DNA of 7,476 bases, from assembly GCA_029240815.1 (NCBI GenBank), contig JARDZO010000271.1, positions 1-7,476 on the forward strand. The letters run 5' to 3'. A program made the position numbers and the translations under genes. This document shows positions 1 through 5,564 of this stretch, in pieces (the first letter of the stretch is position 1; each line of letters opens with the position of its first letter). The notes beneath the pieces were generated by a model. It had not been told where the DNA came from. It searched no databases and was given only the letters and a program-made list of their open reading frames with translations. This DNA comes from Brevibacillus sp. (lineage in GTDB: Bacteria; Bacillota; Bacilli; Brevibacillales; Brevibacillaceae).

Positions 1-243
1 GAAGCATTGGCACTGACCACGCAATGGAACAACCAATCCGTTGCGATCATCAGTGGTACCAAAGTGTTGAAATTCACAGTTGGTTCCAACAAAGCACGCG
101 TAGGCAACCAAGAAGTCACATTGCCATCGGCAGTCGTTTTGAAAGATGGCATGCCAATGATTCCGGTTCGCTTTGTTACAGATAACCTCGGTTATAAAGT
201 CGGCTGGGATGCTAAAACCTCCAGCGTATACGTATATCGTTAA
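1..243 (+). CDS. C-terminal fragment of a protein with a copper-amine-oxidase-N-like (stalk) domain
   Basis: The reading frame is open from the left edge (first codons Glu-Ala-Leu-Ala) to TAA at 241-243, so the start lies outside the window. About 80 residues are visible. They show the repeat pattern of the copper amine oxidase N-terminal-like domain (PF07833): beta strands with the signature 'PVRFVTDNLGYKVGWD', followed by a short strand 'SSVYVY' at the very C-terminus. In Paenibacillaceae this domain is common in exported or cell-surface proteins and does not indicate amine oxidase activity; it probably acts as a structural or binding module. The partner domain, signal peptide and true function cannot be judged from this piece. 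The gene ends at a strong terminator 3 nt after the stop. Domain family is confident; role is unknown. Confidence 0.85.
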   Translation, partial: EALALTTQWNNQSVAIISGTKVLKFTVGSNKARVGNQEVTLPSAVVLKDGMPMIPVRFVTDNLGYKVGWDAKTSSVYVYR

Positions 244-246
244 AAT

Positions 247-285
247 CCAAAACCCCCTTCCGTTATGGAAAGGGGGTTTGGTTTT
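247..285 (+). terminator. Rho-independent terminator, probably bidirectional
   Basis: An inverted repeat pairs CCAAAACCCCCTTCC (247-261) with GGAAAGGGGGTTTGG (267-281) around a 5-nt loop, with one bulged A on each side, and is followed by TTTT. It starts 3 nt after the upstream stop codon. On the minus strand the same stem is followed by TTTTA-type sequence, so it could also end the transcript of the miniprotein gene at 303-386, which points towards it. Confidence 0.9.
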
Positions 286-302
286 ACGTAATCGATCGAA
301 CA

Positions 303-386
303 TTATAGATAATAGAAAAACGTCGGGATAACCAGGGAGAGGACGATAATGCCAATTAAGACTTTGGCAACTAAGGATTGCTTCAT
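303..386 (-). CDS. 27-residue single-pass membrane miniprotein (possibly Prli42-like)
   Basis: A minus-strand ORF runs from ATG (386-384) to TAA (305-303). Its product starts MKQSLVAKVLIG and continues as one hydrophobic helix (residues 9-24, rich in Ile, Leu and Val) to a C-terminus FFYYL, with two lysines before the helix. An AAAGGAGGA ribosome site (complement of 395-403) sits 8 nt before the ATG, which is close to ideal and is the main reason to accept such a short gene. The layout of short basic N-terminus, one helix and almost no tail resembles Prli42, the membrane anchor of the Listeria stressosome, which NCBI annotates in many Bacilli. The name is inference from size and pattern, because similarity this short is weak evidence. 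No clear promoter was found upstream. The real-gene call is fairly firm; the family call is tentative. Confidence 0.7.
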   Translation of the reverse strand: MKQSLVAKVLIGIIVLSLVIPTFFYYL

Positions 387-394
387 CTCGATGA

Positions 395-403
395 TCCTCC
401 TTT
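395..403 (-). promoter_or_regulatory. Strong ribosome binding site of the miniprotein gene
   Basis: The minus strand reads AAAGGAGGA here, 8 nt before the ATG at 386. It is one of the best ribosome sites in the window and is what makes the 27-codon ORF credible. Confidence 0.75.
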
Positions 404-404
404 C

Positions 405-630
405 TAAATGAAAAGGCTTCGCCAAAGGAAAATGGCGGCATGGTTGTGAGAACGTATGCTAAAATTGGTAGAGGGAAAACAGGGAGAGTTTCCATTCGCG
501 TATGAATCATCTATCTCGATTTTACCCAATCGTACAAGGTGTAGCAACATCGTTGTCCACAGTCGGTCCGGAACAGAAAAAGAGCACAAGGCTGTTTGGA
601 TACCTGATTCCATAGAAAAGGATGAGTACA
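405..630. other. Intergenic stretch without a convincing gene
   Basis: This gap separates the minus-strand miniprotein from methylmalonyl-CoA epimerase on the plus strand and should hold two divergent promoters. The only promoter-like element I see is an extended -10 on the plus strand (TG at 457-458, then TAAAAT at 460-465) without a good -35. A 63-codon open frame at 456-647 lacks a ribosome site and runs into the epimerase gene in another frame, so I do not annotate it. I see no tRNA, riboswitch or strong hairpin. Confidence 0.5.
617..622 (+). promoter_or_regulatory. Ribosome binding site that sets the epimerase start
   Basis: AAAGGA lies 8 nt before the ATG at 631. The alternative in-frame ATG at 622 overlaps this element and would have no ribosome site at a workable distance, so 631 is preferred. 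Confidence 0.6.
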
Positions 631-1059
631 ATGAAAGCACCGAATAAAATAGCGCACATTGGAATTGCCGTCAAAAGCCTGGATCAAGTTCTTCCCTTCT
701 ATACCGAGCAGCTGGGATTAACCCTTCTTGGTACAGAAGAGGTAGCGAGTGAGCAGGTAAAGGTAGCGTTTTTAGAAATCGGAGAGAGCCGTATCGAACT
801 TTTGGAACCGCTTTCGGAAGATAGTCCGATCGCCAAATTCATTGAAAAAAAGGGAGAAGGTATCCATCATATTGCTCTCGATGTGGATGACGTCGAGGTA
901 CGCCTCACGACACTGAAAGAAAAGGGTGTACCACTGATTCATGACAAACCGAAAGATGGGGCTCACCATGCGCAGATTGGTTTCTTGCACCCTAAAGCAG
1001 CCAATGGGGTCTTGTATGAATTATGTCAATATCCAAAAACGATAGATCACGAAGAGTGA
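631..1059 (+). CDS. mce: Methylmalonyl-CoA epimerase (VOC family)
   Basis: This 142-residue protein would interconvert (R)- and (S)-methylmalonyl-CoA in the cytoplasm, a step linking propionyl-CoA or branched-chain breakdown to succinyl-CoA. It has two beta-alpha-beta-beta-beta units of the vicinal-oxygen-chelate fold. Probable metal ligands are His9 (in HIGIAV), Glu56 (RIELLEP, in the place of a Gln in the Propionibacterium enzyme as I recall it), His80 (GIHHIALDVDD) and Glu130 (LYELCQ). Length is normal for the family. Translation is taken to start at ATG 631, because AAAGGA at 617-622 fits it better than the in-frame ATG at 622. It corresponds to B. subtilis yqjC. The carboxylase that follows it there (yqjD) is absent here. 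Other VOC enzymes such as glyoxalase I or dioxygenases are less likely given this motif set. Confidence 0.9.
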   Translation: MKAPNKIAHIGIAVKSLDQVLPFYTEQLGLTLLGTEEVASEQVKVAFLEIGESRIELLEPLSEDSPIAKFIEKKGEGIHHIALDVDDVEVRLTTLKEKGVPLIHDKPKDGAHHAQIGFLHPKAANGVLYELCQYPKTIDHEE

Positions 1060-1091
1060 ACGTACTGACGATTGTGTCTGCGACCTTTTCA

Positions 1092-1120
1092 TGGTAGAAA
1101 AAAATTTTTTGCGGTATACT
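1092..1120 (+). promoter_or_regulatory. Candidate sigma-A promoter for the M20 peptidase gene
   Basis: A good -10 TATACT (1115-1120) has a weak -35 TGGTAG (1092-1097) 17 nt upstream. An A7T6 tract (1098-1104, 1105-1110) fills most of the spacer and may bend the DNA. The peptidase start is about 50 nt downstream. No terminator separates it from mce, so read-through is also possible. Confidence 0.45.
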
Positions 1121-1158
1121 GGAACTTGTGAATATGTACCAAAATCGGGCTATGATTT

Positions 1159-1164
1159 GGGAGG
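1159..1164 (+). promoter_or_regulatory. Ribosome binding site that sets the GTG start of the peptidase
   Basis: GGGAGG lies 8 nt before GTG 1173. In-frame GTG 1128 and the ATGs at 1134 and 1152 lie upstream but have no ribosome site, and they would add up to 15 residues not seen in the B. subtilis homologue. Confidence 0.75.
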
Positions 1165-1172
1165 TTACGCGT

Positions 1173-2288
1173 GTGATTAATCAGGAACGTTTGTTAAATG
1201 AGTTTTTGGAACTCGTACAGATTGACAGCGAAACAAAAAACGAAGCACAAGTAAACAAAGTGCTGAAAGAAAAGCTGATTGAAATGGGCTTTACTGTTCA
1301 AGAAGACGATGCTGCTGCCAAAACGGGCCACGGCGGAAACAACCTGATCGCAACACTGGAAGGTACCGGTAATGGTCCAGCTATCCTGTTCAGCAGCCAT
1401 ATGGACACAGTAGTTCCTGGTAATGGCATCAAGCCGCAAATTCGTGATGGCTACGTTTACTCCGATGGCACCACGATTTTGGGTGCTGACGACAAAGCTG
1501 GTATCGCTGCTATTTTTGAAGGTATTCGTACAATGAAGGAACAAAATATGCCGCATCCAACCATTCAGGTAGTCCTGACAGTGGGAGAAGAATCCGGACT
1601 GGTTGGTTCCCGCGCGATGGATTCCAGCCTGTTGAAAGCAGAAATGGGCTTTATCCTTGATTCGGAAGGCCCTGTAGGTAAAATCACCGTTGCAGGTGCT
1701 GGACAATACCGCATCGTGACCAAAATTCATGGAAAAGCGGCTCATGCCGGCGTGAACCCAGAGGACGGAATCAGTGCGATCTCCGTCGCTAGCAAAGCGA
1801 TTTCCCGCATGCCACTCGGACGTATTGACGCGGATACGACTGCCAACATCGGCCGTTTTGAAGGCGGAAAAGCTTACAACATTGTTACCGACTATGTGGA
1901 AGTATGGTCGGAAGCTCGCAGCTTGGTGATGGACAAGCTGGAAGCGCAAGTGAAGAAAATGACAACCGCTTTCGAAGAGGCAGCTGCTGAATTGGGTGCG
2001 ACTGTCGAGAACGATGTGATCTTCATGTACCATGGCTACAAGTTTAACGAAGAGACACCCGTTGTACAAAAAGCGATCAATGCAGTTAAACGCGTCGAGC
2101 GCAATCCTGAGCTGGTAGCTAGCGGCGGCGGAAGCGACGGAAACGTATTTAACGGCTATAACATTCCAAGTGTAAACTTCGCCATTGGCTATGAAGAAAT
2201 CCATACCAAGAGCGAGCGTATGCCAATTGCAGAACTGAACAAAGCAGCAGAGTTGGTTCTCGCTGTTGTTGCAGCCGTGCAAGAATAA
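1173..2288 (+). CDS. PepT-like M20 family metallopeptidase (YqjE family)
   Basis: This 371-residue protein is the same length as B. subtilis YqjE as I recall it. It is a cytoplasmic di-zinc aminopeptidase-type enzyme, annotated as tripeptidase T-like; the true substrate is not established. All M20 active-site elements are visible: His76 and Asp78 (SSHMDTV), bridging Asp106 (LGADDKAG), the catalytic and ligand pair Glu139-Glu140 (TVGEESG), Asp163 (LDSEGP) and C-terminal His344 (EEIHTKSE). The lid/dimerisation domain spans roughly 178-285 and carries HGKAAHAG. The GTG start at 1173 has GGGAGG 8 nt upstream and gives an N-terminus (MINQERLLNEFLEL) that fits the family. The gene follows mce after a 113-nt gap with its own possible promoter and ends in a clear terminator. 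Classical PepT is about 40 residues longer, so this is the shorter PepT-like branch. Confidence 0.9.
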   Translation: MINQERLLNEFLELVQIDSETKNEAQVNKVLKEKLIEMGFTVQEDDAAAKTGHGGNNLIATLEGTGNGPAILFSSHMDTVVPGNGIKPQIRDGYVYSDGTTILGADDKAGIAAIFEGIRTMKEQNMPHPTIQVVLTVGEESGLVGSRAMDSSLLKAEMGFILDSEGPVGKITVAGAGQYRIVTKIHGKAAHAGVNPEDGISAISVASKAISRMPLGRIDADTTANIGRFEGGKAYNIVTDYVEVWSEARSLVMDKLEAQVKKMTTAFEEAAAELGATVENDVIFMYHGYKFNEETPVVQKAINAVKRVERNPELVASGGGSDGNVFNGYNIPSVNFAIGYEEIHTKSERMPIAELNKAAELVLAVVAAVQE

Positions 2289-2302
2289 GGAACGTACCCA
2301 CA

Positions 2303-2335
2303 GTCGGGATTCCCTCGGGAGTCTCGGCTTTTTTT
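2303..2335 (+). terminator. Rho-independent terminator after the peptidase gene
   Basis: GTCGGGATTCC (2303-2313) pairs along its length with GGAGTCTCGGC (2318-2328), including a few G-U pairs, around a CTCG loop. Seven T residues (2329-2335) follow directly. It begins 14 nt after the stop codon. Confidence 0.9.
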
Positions 2336-2345
2336 AATTGAATGA

Positions 2346-2373
2346 TTGAGCCAAGCTATGCCAGTCATACACT
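2346..2373 (+). promoter_or_regulatory. Candidate sigma-A promoter for the DUF3866 gene
   Basis: TTGAGC (2346-2351) and TACACT (2368-2373) are separated by 16 nt; each matches 4 of 6 consensus bases. The position just after a terminator and about 30 nt before the ribosome site supports it. Confidence 0.5.
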
Positions 2374-2409
2374 GAGAATGAGTGCTCGACGGGGAAGGGA
2401 GGTAGGTCC

Positions 2410-3603
2410 ATGCTTTGCCTGGCAATGGGGAAGGTAGTTCTAGTAATAGAAAAACGGTCGAGCTTGCAGCTTTTGGAGGTTTTGATTGCGGAGACCGGCA
2501 ATATAGAGCGGGCCATTTCATTTGCGCATGAGGAACATGCAATCGGAGAGAATTTGATTGTGAACACGACGGCAGTTCGACTCCAGCTGGGCACAGGCGG
2601 CTATCACCTGGTTGTAGGCAAAGCCGATCAGATGGCAGAGCAAGATCTGGTGCCGACAAGATGGGGGCACGTGATGAAGATGCGTTACTCCCCATGGCAA
2701 TTAGCTATAGATGCCGTAGAAGAACAAGCGAGTCCGCATCACGATCTGTTTGTCCGGCCTGATTTGTCGTTGGAAGGAACGCCCGTCCTGATTGGAGAAC
2801 TGCATAGTTTGCTGCCGGCGACTGTCCTTGCATTAAAACAGAATGATCCGCAAGCAAAAATCGTCTATGTCATGCCTGATGGTGCGTCCTTGCCAATCGC
2901 GTTGAGTGGGCATGTTCATCGGCTACAAAAAGCAGGCTTCTTGGCGGCGACGATCACGACTGGACATGCATGGGGAGGTGATCATGAGGCCGTCACCATT
3001 CACAGTGGCTTATTAGCAGCACGCCACGTAGAAAAAGCCGACATCATTGTATGTATCCTTGGACCGGGTGTAGCCGGGACAGGGACTCCTTATGCCTTTT
3101 CCGGGATCCAGCTAGCAGAAGTCATCCATGCCGTGTCCGTACTAGGTGGATTTCCGCTGTTAATCCCTCGAATTAGCTTTGCAGACCCGCGCAGACGTCA
3201 TCACGGCATCAGCCATCACACCACCACGATCTTGAGTCGATTTGTACTGTGCCCTGTTGTGATCTCTGTGCCACAGGTGGGAAATCAGCATGACACGATC
3301 CTTGAACAACAGATGGCAGCACTTCAAAAGCTGGATAAGCATGTGTTTATGAGGGGAATGGTAGCAGATATGAGCAGGATTGCCAGTATGGAAAGAGATT
3401 ATGGCTCAGCCTTTACCACGATGGGCAGAAGCTGGCAGGAAGATCCGGTACCTTTTCAGACTGCCGTGCTGGCCGCCGATCAGCTCAGCGGTTGGCGAGG
3501 TGATTTGGCAAAAGCGTTCAGGGACGACCCGAATTGCTTCTCCTCTCTAGATACACTTGCAGGGTTAGATCTTTTTTGGACCAGGAACGAAGAGCAGCCT
3601 TGA
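2410..3603 (+). CDS. DUF3866 family protein, function unknown
   Basis: This 397-residue protein matches the DUF3866 family by its motifs; I know no established biochemical role. Visible hallmarks are GHVHRLQKAG (167-176), TTGHAWGGDHEAVTIHSGL (183-201), the glycine-rich GPGVAGTGTPYAFSG (218-232) and the basic, His-rich stretch RISFADPRRRHHGISHH (254-270). Clustered conserved His and Asp residues and alternating hydrophobic strands suggest a soluble enzyme that may bind metal or nucleotide, but that is inference. No signal peptide or membrane segment is evident. Translation starts at ATG 2410 with AAGGGAGGT (2395-2403) 6 nt upstream. The first residues (MLCLAMG) are poorly conserved in character, and an internal ATG six codons in is an alternative. 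The last 86 nt overlap the mciZ-like gene on the other strand. No terminator follows, so transcripts may run on towards nudF. Confidence 0.85.
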   Translation: MLCLAMGKVVLVIEKRSSLQLLEVLIAETGNIERAISFAHEEHAIGENLIVNTTAVRLQLGTGGYHLVVGKADQMAEQDLVPTRWGHVMKMRYSPWQLAIDAVEEQASPHHDLFVRPDLSLEGTPVLIGELHSLLPATVLALKQNDPQAKIVYVMPDGASLPIALSGHVHRLQKAGFLAATITTGHAWGGDHEAVTIHSGLLAARHVEKADIIVCILGPGVAGTGTPYAFSGIQLAEVIHAVSVLGGFPLLIPRISFADPRRRHHGISHHTTTILSRFVLCPVVISVPQVGNQHDTILEQQMAALQKLDKHVFMRGMVADMSRIASMERDYGSAFTTMGRSWQEDPVPFQTAVLAADQLSGWRGDLAKAFRDDPNCFSSLDTLAGLDLFWTRNEEQP

Positions 3604-3658
3604 TTTCCCAAGCTTTACCTACCATACGCAATTGCTTTTCACTCACATAGGTTTTCAT
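3518..3658 (-). CDS. mciZ: Z-ring formation inhibitor MciZ homologue
   Basis: A 46-residue minus-strand ORF runs from ATG (3658-3656) to TGA (3520-3518). Its core, VGKAWEIKAAL (residues 13-23), is almost identical to VGKAWEIRAKL in B. subtilis MciZ (40 residues, as I recall it) and falls at the same residue numbers. MciZ is a mother-cell peptide that binds the C-terminal domain of FtsZ and blocks protofilament growth, preventing a second Z-ring during sporulation. Arg20, reported as important in B. subtilis, is Lys20 here, which keeps the charge. The C-terminal part differs (YLERRSNSGRP tail). GGAGGAG (complement of 3666-3672) sits 7 nt before the ATG. A sigma-E-like promoter lies about 40 nt upstream, matching the known mother-cell timing. 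The 3' 86 nt are antisense to the end of the DUF3866 gene. Lying beside nudF in the yqkG-spoIIM-fur region supports the call. Confidence 0.87.
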   Translation of the reverse strand: MKTYVSEKQLRMVGKAWEIKAALRSWSKKDLTLQVYLERRSNSGRP

Positions 3659-3680
3659 CTGTGATCTCCTCCGCTACAAT
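3652..3680 (+). promoter_or_regulatory. Candidate sigma-A promoter for nudF
   Basis: TTTTCA (3652-3657, 4 of 6) and TACAAT (3675-3680, 5 of 6) are separated by exactly 17 nt. The predicted start near 3687 leaves about a 75-nt leader before nudF. The -35 overlaps the start codon of the divergent mciZ gene and the -10 lies just upstream of that gene's ribosome site, so the two transcripts overlap head to head. Confidence 0.6.
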
Positions 3681-3705
3681 TAGTGTGGACAAGCTTCATG
3701 GTCCC

Positions 3706-3734
3706 AACTTATGGTGCAACTGGAGCAATTAGAA
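3706..3734 (-). promoter_or_regulatory. Candidate sigma-E promoter for mciZ
   Basis: Reading the minus strand, a -35-like TTCTAATT (complement of 3727-3734) is followed after 13 nt by CATAAGTT (complement of 3706-3713). The latter fits the sigma-E -10 pattern CATANNNT. The -35 matches my remembered GTCATATT at 5 of 8 positions, so it is the weaker half. A start near 3699 would give a leader of about 40 nt. A sigma-A-like alternative (TTGGGA, 17 nt, ACTAAT; complement of 3679-3707) also exists. Confidence 0.45.
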
Positions 3735-3762
3735 CGATGAATTGGAAAAGGGAGGATTTTTT

Positions 3763-4320
3763 ATGAATAAGTACGAGCACTTATATGAAAAAACCATTTC
3801 GAGCCAATCGATTTACGACGGACGGATTATCAAGGTAAAAGTAGACGAAGTACTGCTTCCTAATGGAAATACCGCAAAAAGGGAGATTGTGAATCACCAA
3901 GGGGCCGTTGCTGTGATGCCTTTGACAGACGATGGAAAAATGATTGCCGTTCGCCAGTATCGCAAACCTTTGGAACGTACGATTGTAGAAATCCCTGCCG
4001 GCAAGCTGGAACCAGGCGAAGAACCTCTCGCTTGCGCTATTCGTGAGCTGGAAGAGGAGACGGGATATGTGGCGAAAAATATGGAGCTGCTTAGTTCGTT
4101 TTACACTTCTCCTGGCTTCGCGGATGAAATTCTCCACGTGTACGTCGCGACCGGTTTGACCAAAGGAGAAAGCAGACTGGATGAAGACGAGTTCGTGGAT
4201 GTGCTGGAATTGACACTCGAAGAAGCGCAAGAACTGCATCAAACAGGGGAGATAAGGGATGCGAAGACCGTAGTCGCGCTATTTGCGTGGGAAAACAAGG
4301 TGTTACGCTCCCGTGGTTGA
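3763..4320 (+). CDS. nudF: ADP-ribose pyrophosphatase (Nudix hydrolase NudF)
   Basis: This 185-residue protein, the same length as B. subtilis NudF (YqkG) as I recall it, hydrolyses ADP-ribose to AMP and ribose 5-phosphate, clearing a reactive metabolite in the cytoplasm. The Nudix box is perfect at residues 80-102: Gly80, Glu86, Arg94-Glu95, Glu98-Glu99 and Gly101, which together bind the metal. The motif YTSPGFADE follows at 114-122, with Pro117 about 15 residues after the box, the mark of ADP-sugar pyrophosphatases rather than MutT or Ap4A enzymes. Start ATG 3763 has AAAAGGGAGGA ending 6 nt upstream; an upstream in-frame TTG at 3742 has no such site. The next gene begins only a few bases beyond the stop codon, so the two are almost surely co-transcribed and probably translationally coupled. 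Confidence 0.93.
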   Translation: MNKYEHLYEKTISSQSIYDGRIIKVKVDEVLLPNGNTAKREIVNHQGAVAVMPLTDDGKMIAVRQYRKPLERTIVEIPAGKLEPGEEPLACAIRELEEETGYVAKNMELLSSFYTSPGFADEILHVYVATGLTKGESRLDEDEFVDVLELTLEEAQELHQTGEIRDAKTVVALFAWENKVLRSRG

Positions 4321-4324
4321 GTTC

Positions 4325-5497
4325 GTGCTAACGGAGTACTTTTGTGATATGCACATCCATATTGGAGGTACACGCAGCGGGAAGCCTGTGAAAATAACTG
4401 CGTCACGCCAGATGACTTTGACTCGGATTCTGGAGGAAGCCTCTGAAAGGAAAGGCATGGATGTGATCGGAATCATTGATGCCCATTCACCGGAAGTGCA
4501 GGAGGAACTTGTCGATCTCTTGGATAGTGGAGCCGCAGTTGAACACGAGGAGGGGGGAATCAGCTACAAGGAAACGATGCTCATTCTCGGCTGTGAGGTA
4601 GAGATCAAGGAAGCAGACAGGGGCGAAGCTCACTTTCTCGTTTATATGCCCCGATTGCGAGACATGCAGTCTTTCACCCGATGGCTATCGAGCCGATGCA
4701 AGAATGTTCAGCTGAGCTCGCAGCGAATTCGCGCTAGCCTAAGCGAACTGCAAGCATGTGTGGCCGAGATGGGTGGGTTGATCATCCCTGCCCATATTTT
4801 CACGCCGCACAAAGGTCTCTATGGAAGCTGTACAGATTCGATGGCTGAAGTGTTGGATCCATCGATGATTCTGGCTGTTGAACTCGGTCTAAGCGCAAAC
4901 ACTGCAATGGCCGACTGTTTGTCAGAGCTTCATAACAAGACCTTTCTCACCAATTCTGATGCGCATTCTCTCGGAAAGATAGGTCGTGAGTACCAATCGA
5001 TGCGTATGCGAGAGCGTAGCTATGCCGAGTGGGAGAAAGCCATCCGCAGAGTAGAGGGAAGAGGAGTGGCCGTCAATTACGGTTTGCAGCCAGAGCTGGG
5101 CAAGTATCACCTGACGGCTTGCCAAGGCTGCCAATCGTTATTACCGGCGGATGCTTCAGGCCGATGTCCGGAATGTGGGCACAAACGTGTCGTTAGAGGA
5201 GTAGCTGCACGAATTGAACAGCTAGCAGACTTGCCATTCGGTCAGCATCCATCGCATCGTCCGCCGTATGTCGAACAAGTTCCGCTCGATTTTATTCCGG
5301 GGATAGGTCCCAAGCTGCTCCAAAAGCTGTATGACACATTTGGAACACAAATGAACGTGTTACACAGGGCAGAGCGGGATGAGCTGGCTCGAGTCACGGG
5401 CGAAAAAATTGCTGATCTGATTGAAAAGGCAAGGTCTGGCACGCTGTCTGTTCAGGCGGGCGGTGCTGGAGCGTACGGAAAGATTGTCCGAGAGTGA
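4325..5497 (+). CDS. Endonuclease Q family protein (PHP domain, zinc ribbon, HhH)
   Basis: This roughly 390-residue protein has three recognisable parts. First is a PHP-type metal centre: DMHIHIG (Asp8, His10, His12), DAHSP (Asp52, His54), Glu91, His103, PAHIF (His157) and SDAH (Asp212, His214). Second is a four-cysteine zinc ribbon (Cys266, Cys269, Cys281, Cys284). Third is a C-terminal helix-hairpin-helix region (about 321-369, with IPGIGPKLL) for DNA binding. This is the architecture of endonuclease Q, which nicks DNA 5' of deaminated bases such as uracil and hypoxanthine, and at abasic sites, in Thermococcales and at least one Bacillus. The activity here is inferred. No ideal ribosome site is seen. 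GTG 4325, 4 nt after the nudF stop, gives an N-terminus that fits the family. GTG 4313, overlapping that stop, and TTG 4283 are alternatives. Coupling to nudF translation would explain the weak site. Confidence 0.85.
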   Translation: MLTEYFCDMHIHIGGTRSGKPVKITASRQMTLTRILEEASERKGMDVIGIIDAHSPEVQEELVDLLDSGAAVEHEEGGISYKETMLILGCEVEIKEADRGEAHFLVYMPRLRDMQSFTRWLSSRCKNVQLSSQRIRASLSELQACVAEMGGLIIPAHIFTPHKGLYGSCTDSMAEVLDPSMILAVELGLSANTAMADCLSELHNKTFLTNSDAHSLGKIGREYQSMRMRERSYAEWEKAIRRVEGRGVAVNYGLQPELGKYHLTACQGCQSLLPADASGRCPECGHKRVVRGVAARIEQLADLPFGQHPSHRPPYVEQVPLDFIPGIGPKLLQKLYDTFGTQMNVLHRAERDELARVTGEKIADLIEKARSGTLSVQAGGAGAYGKIVRE

Positions 5498-5500
5498 GAT

Positions 5501-5530
5501 GTCATAGCGTCATCCTTGTCCGCATAAGCT
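5501..5530 (+). promoter_or_regulatory. Sigma-E-type promoter for spoIIM
   Basis: GTCATAGC (5501-5508) and CATAAGCT (5523-5530) are separated by 14 nt. This fits the mother-cell sigma-E pattern ATA-N16-18-CATANNNT exactly (ATA at 5504-5506, 16 nt, CATA at 5523). It lies in the 67-nt gap just before spoIIM, a sigma-E gene in B. subtilis. Confidence 0.7.
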
Positions 5531-5564
5531 GTACAGTAATCAGTGAAGCGGGAGGCGACGTAAC

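Noticed and set aside
421..440. Short inverted repeats (GCC/GGC) as a possible regulatory hairpin
   Set aside because: Stems are only 3-4 bp and could arise by chance.
404..640. 78-codon minus-strand open frame across the intergenic gap
   Set aside because: Low-complexity-like product, no ribosome site, and it runs against the ribosome site of the miniprotein gene.
456..647. 63-codon open frame on the plus strand before mce
   Set aside because: No ribosome site, no recognisable domain, a composition unlike a folded protein, and it runs into mce in another frame.
1098..1110. A7T6 tract considered as a terminator for mce
   Set aside because: There is no GC-rich stem before the T run; it fits better as part of the promoter spacer of the next gene.
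1194..2282. Long open frame antisense to the peptidase gene (362 codons)
   Set aside because: Its product is rich in Cys, His and Ser with no domain, as expected from the complement of a well-supported M20 peptidase gene.
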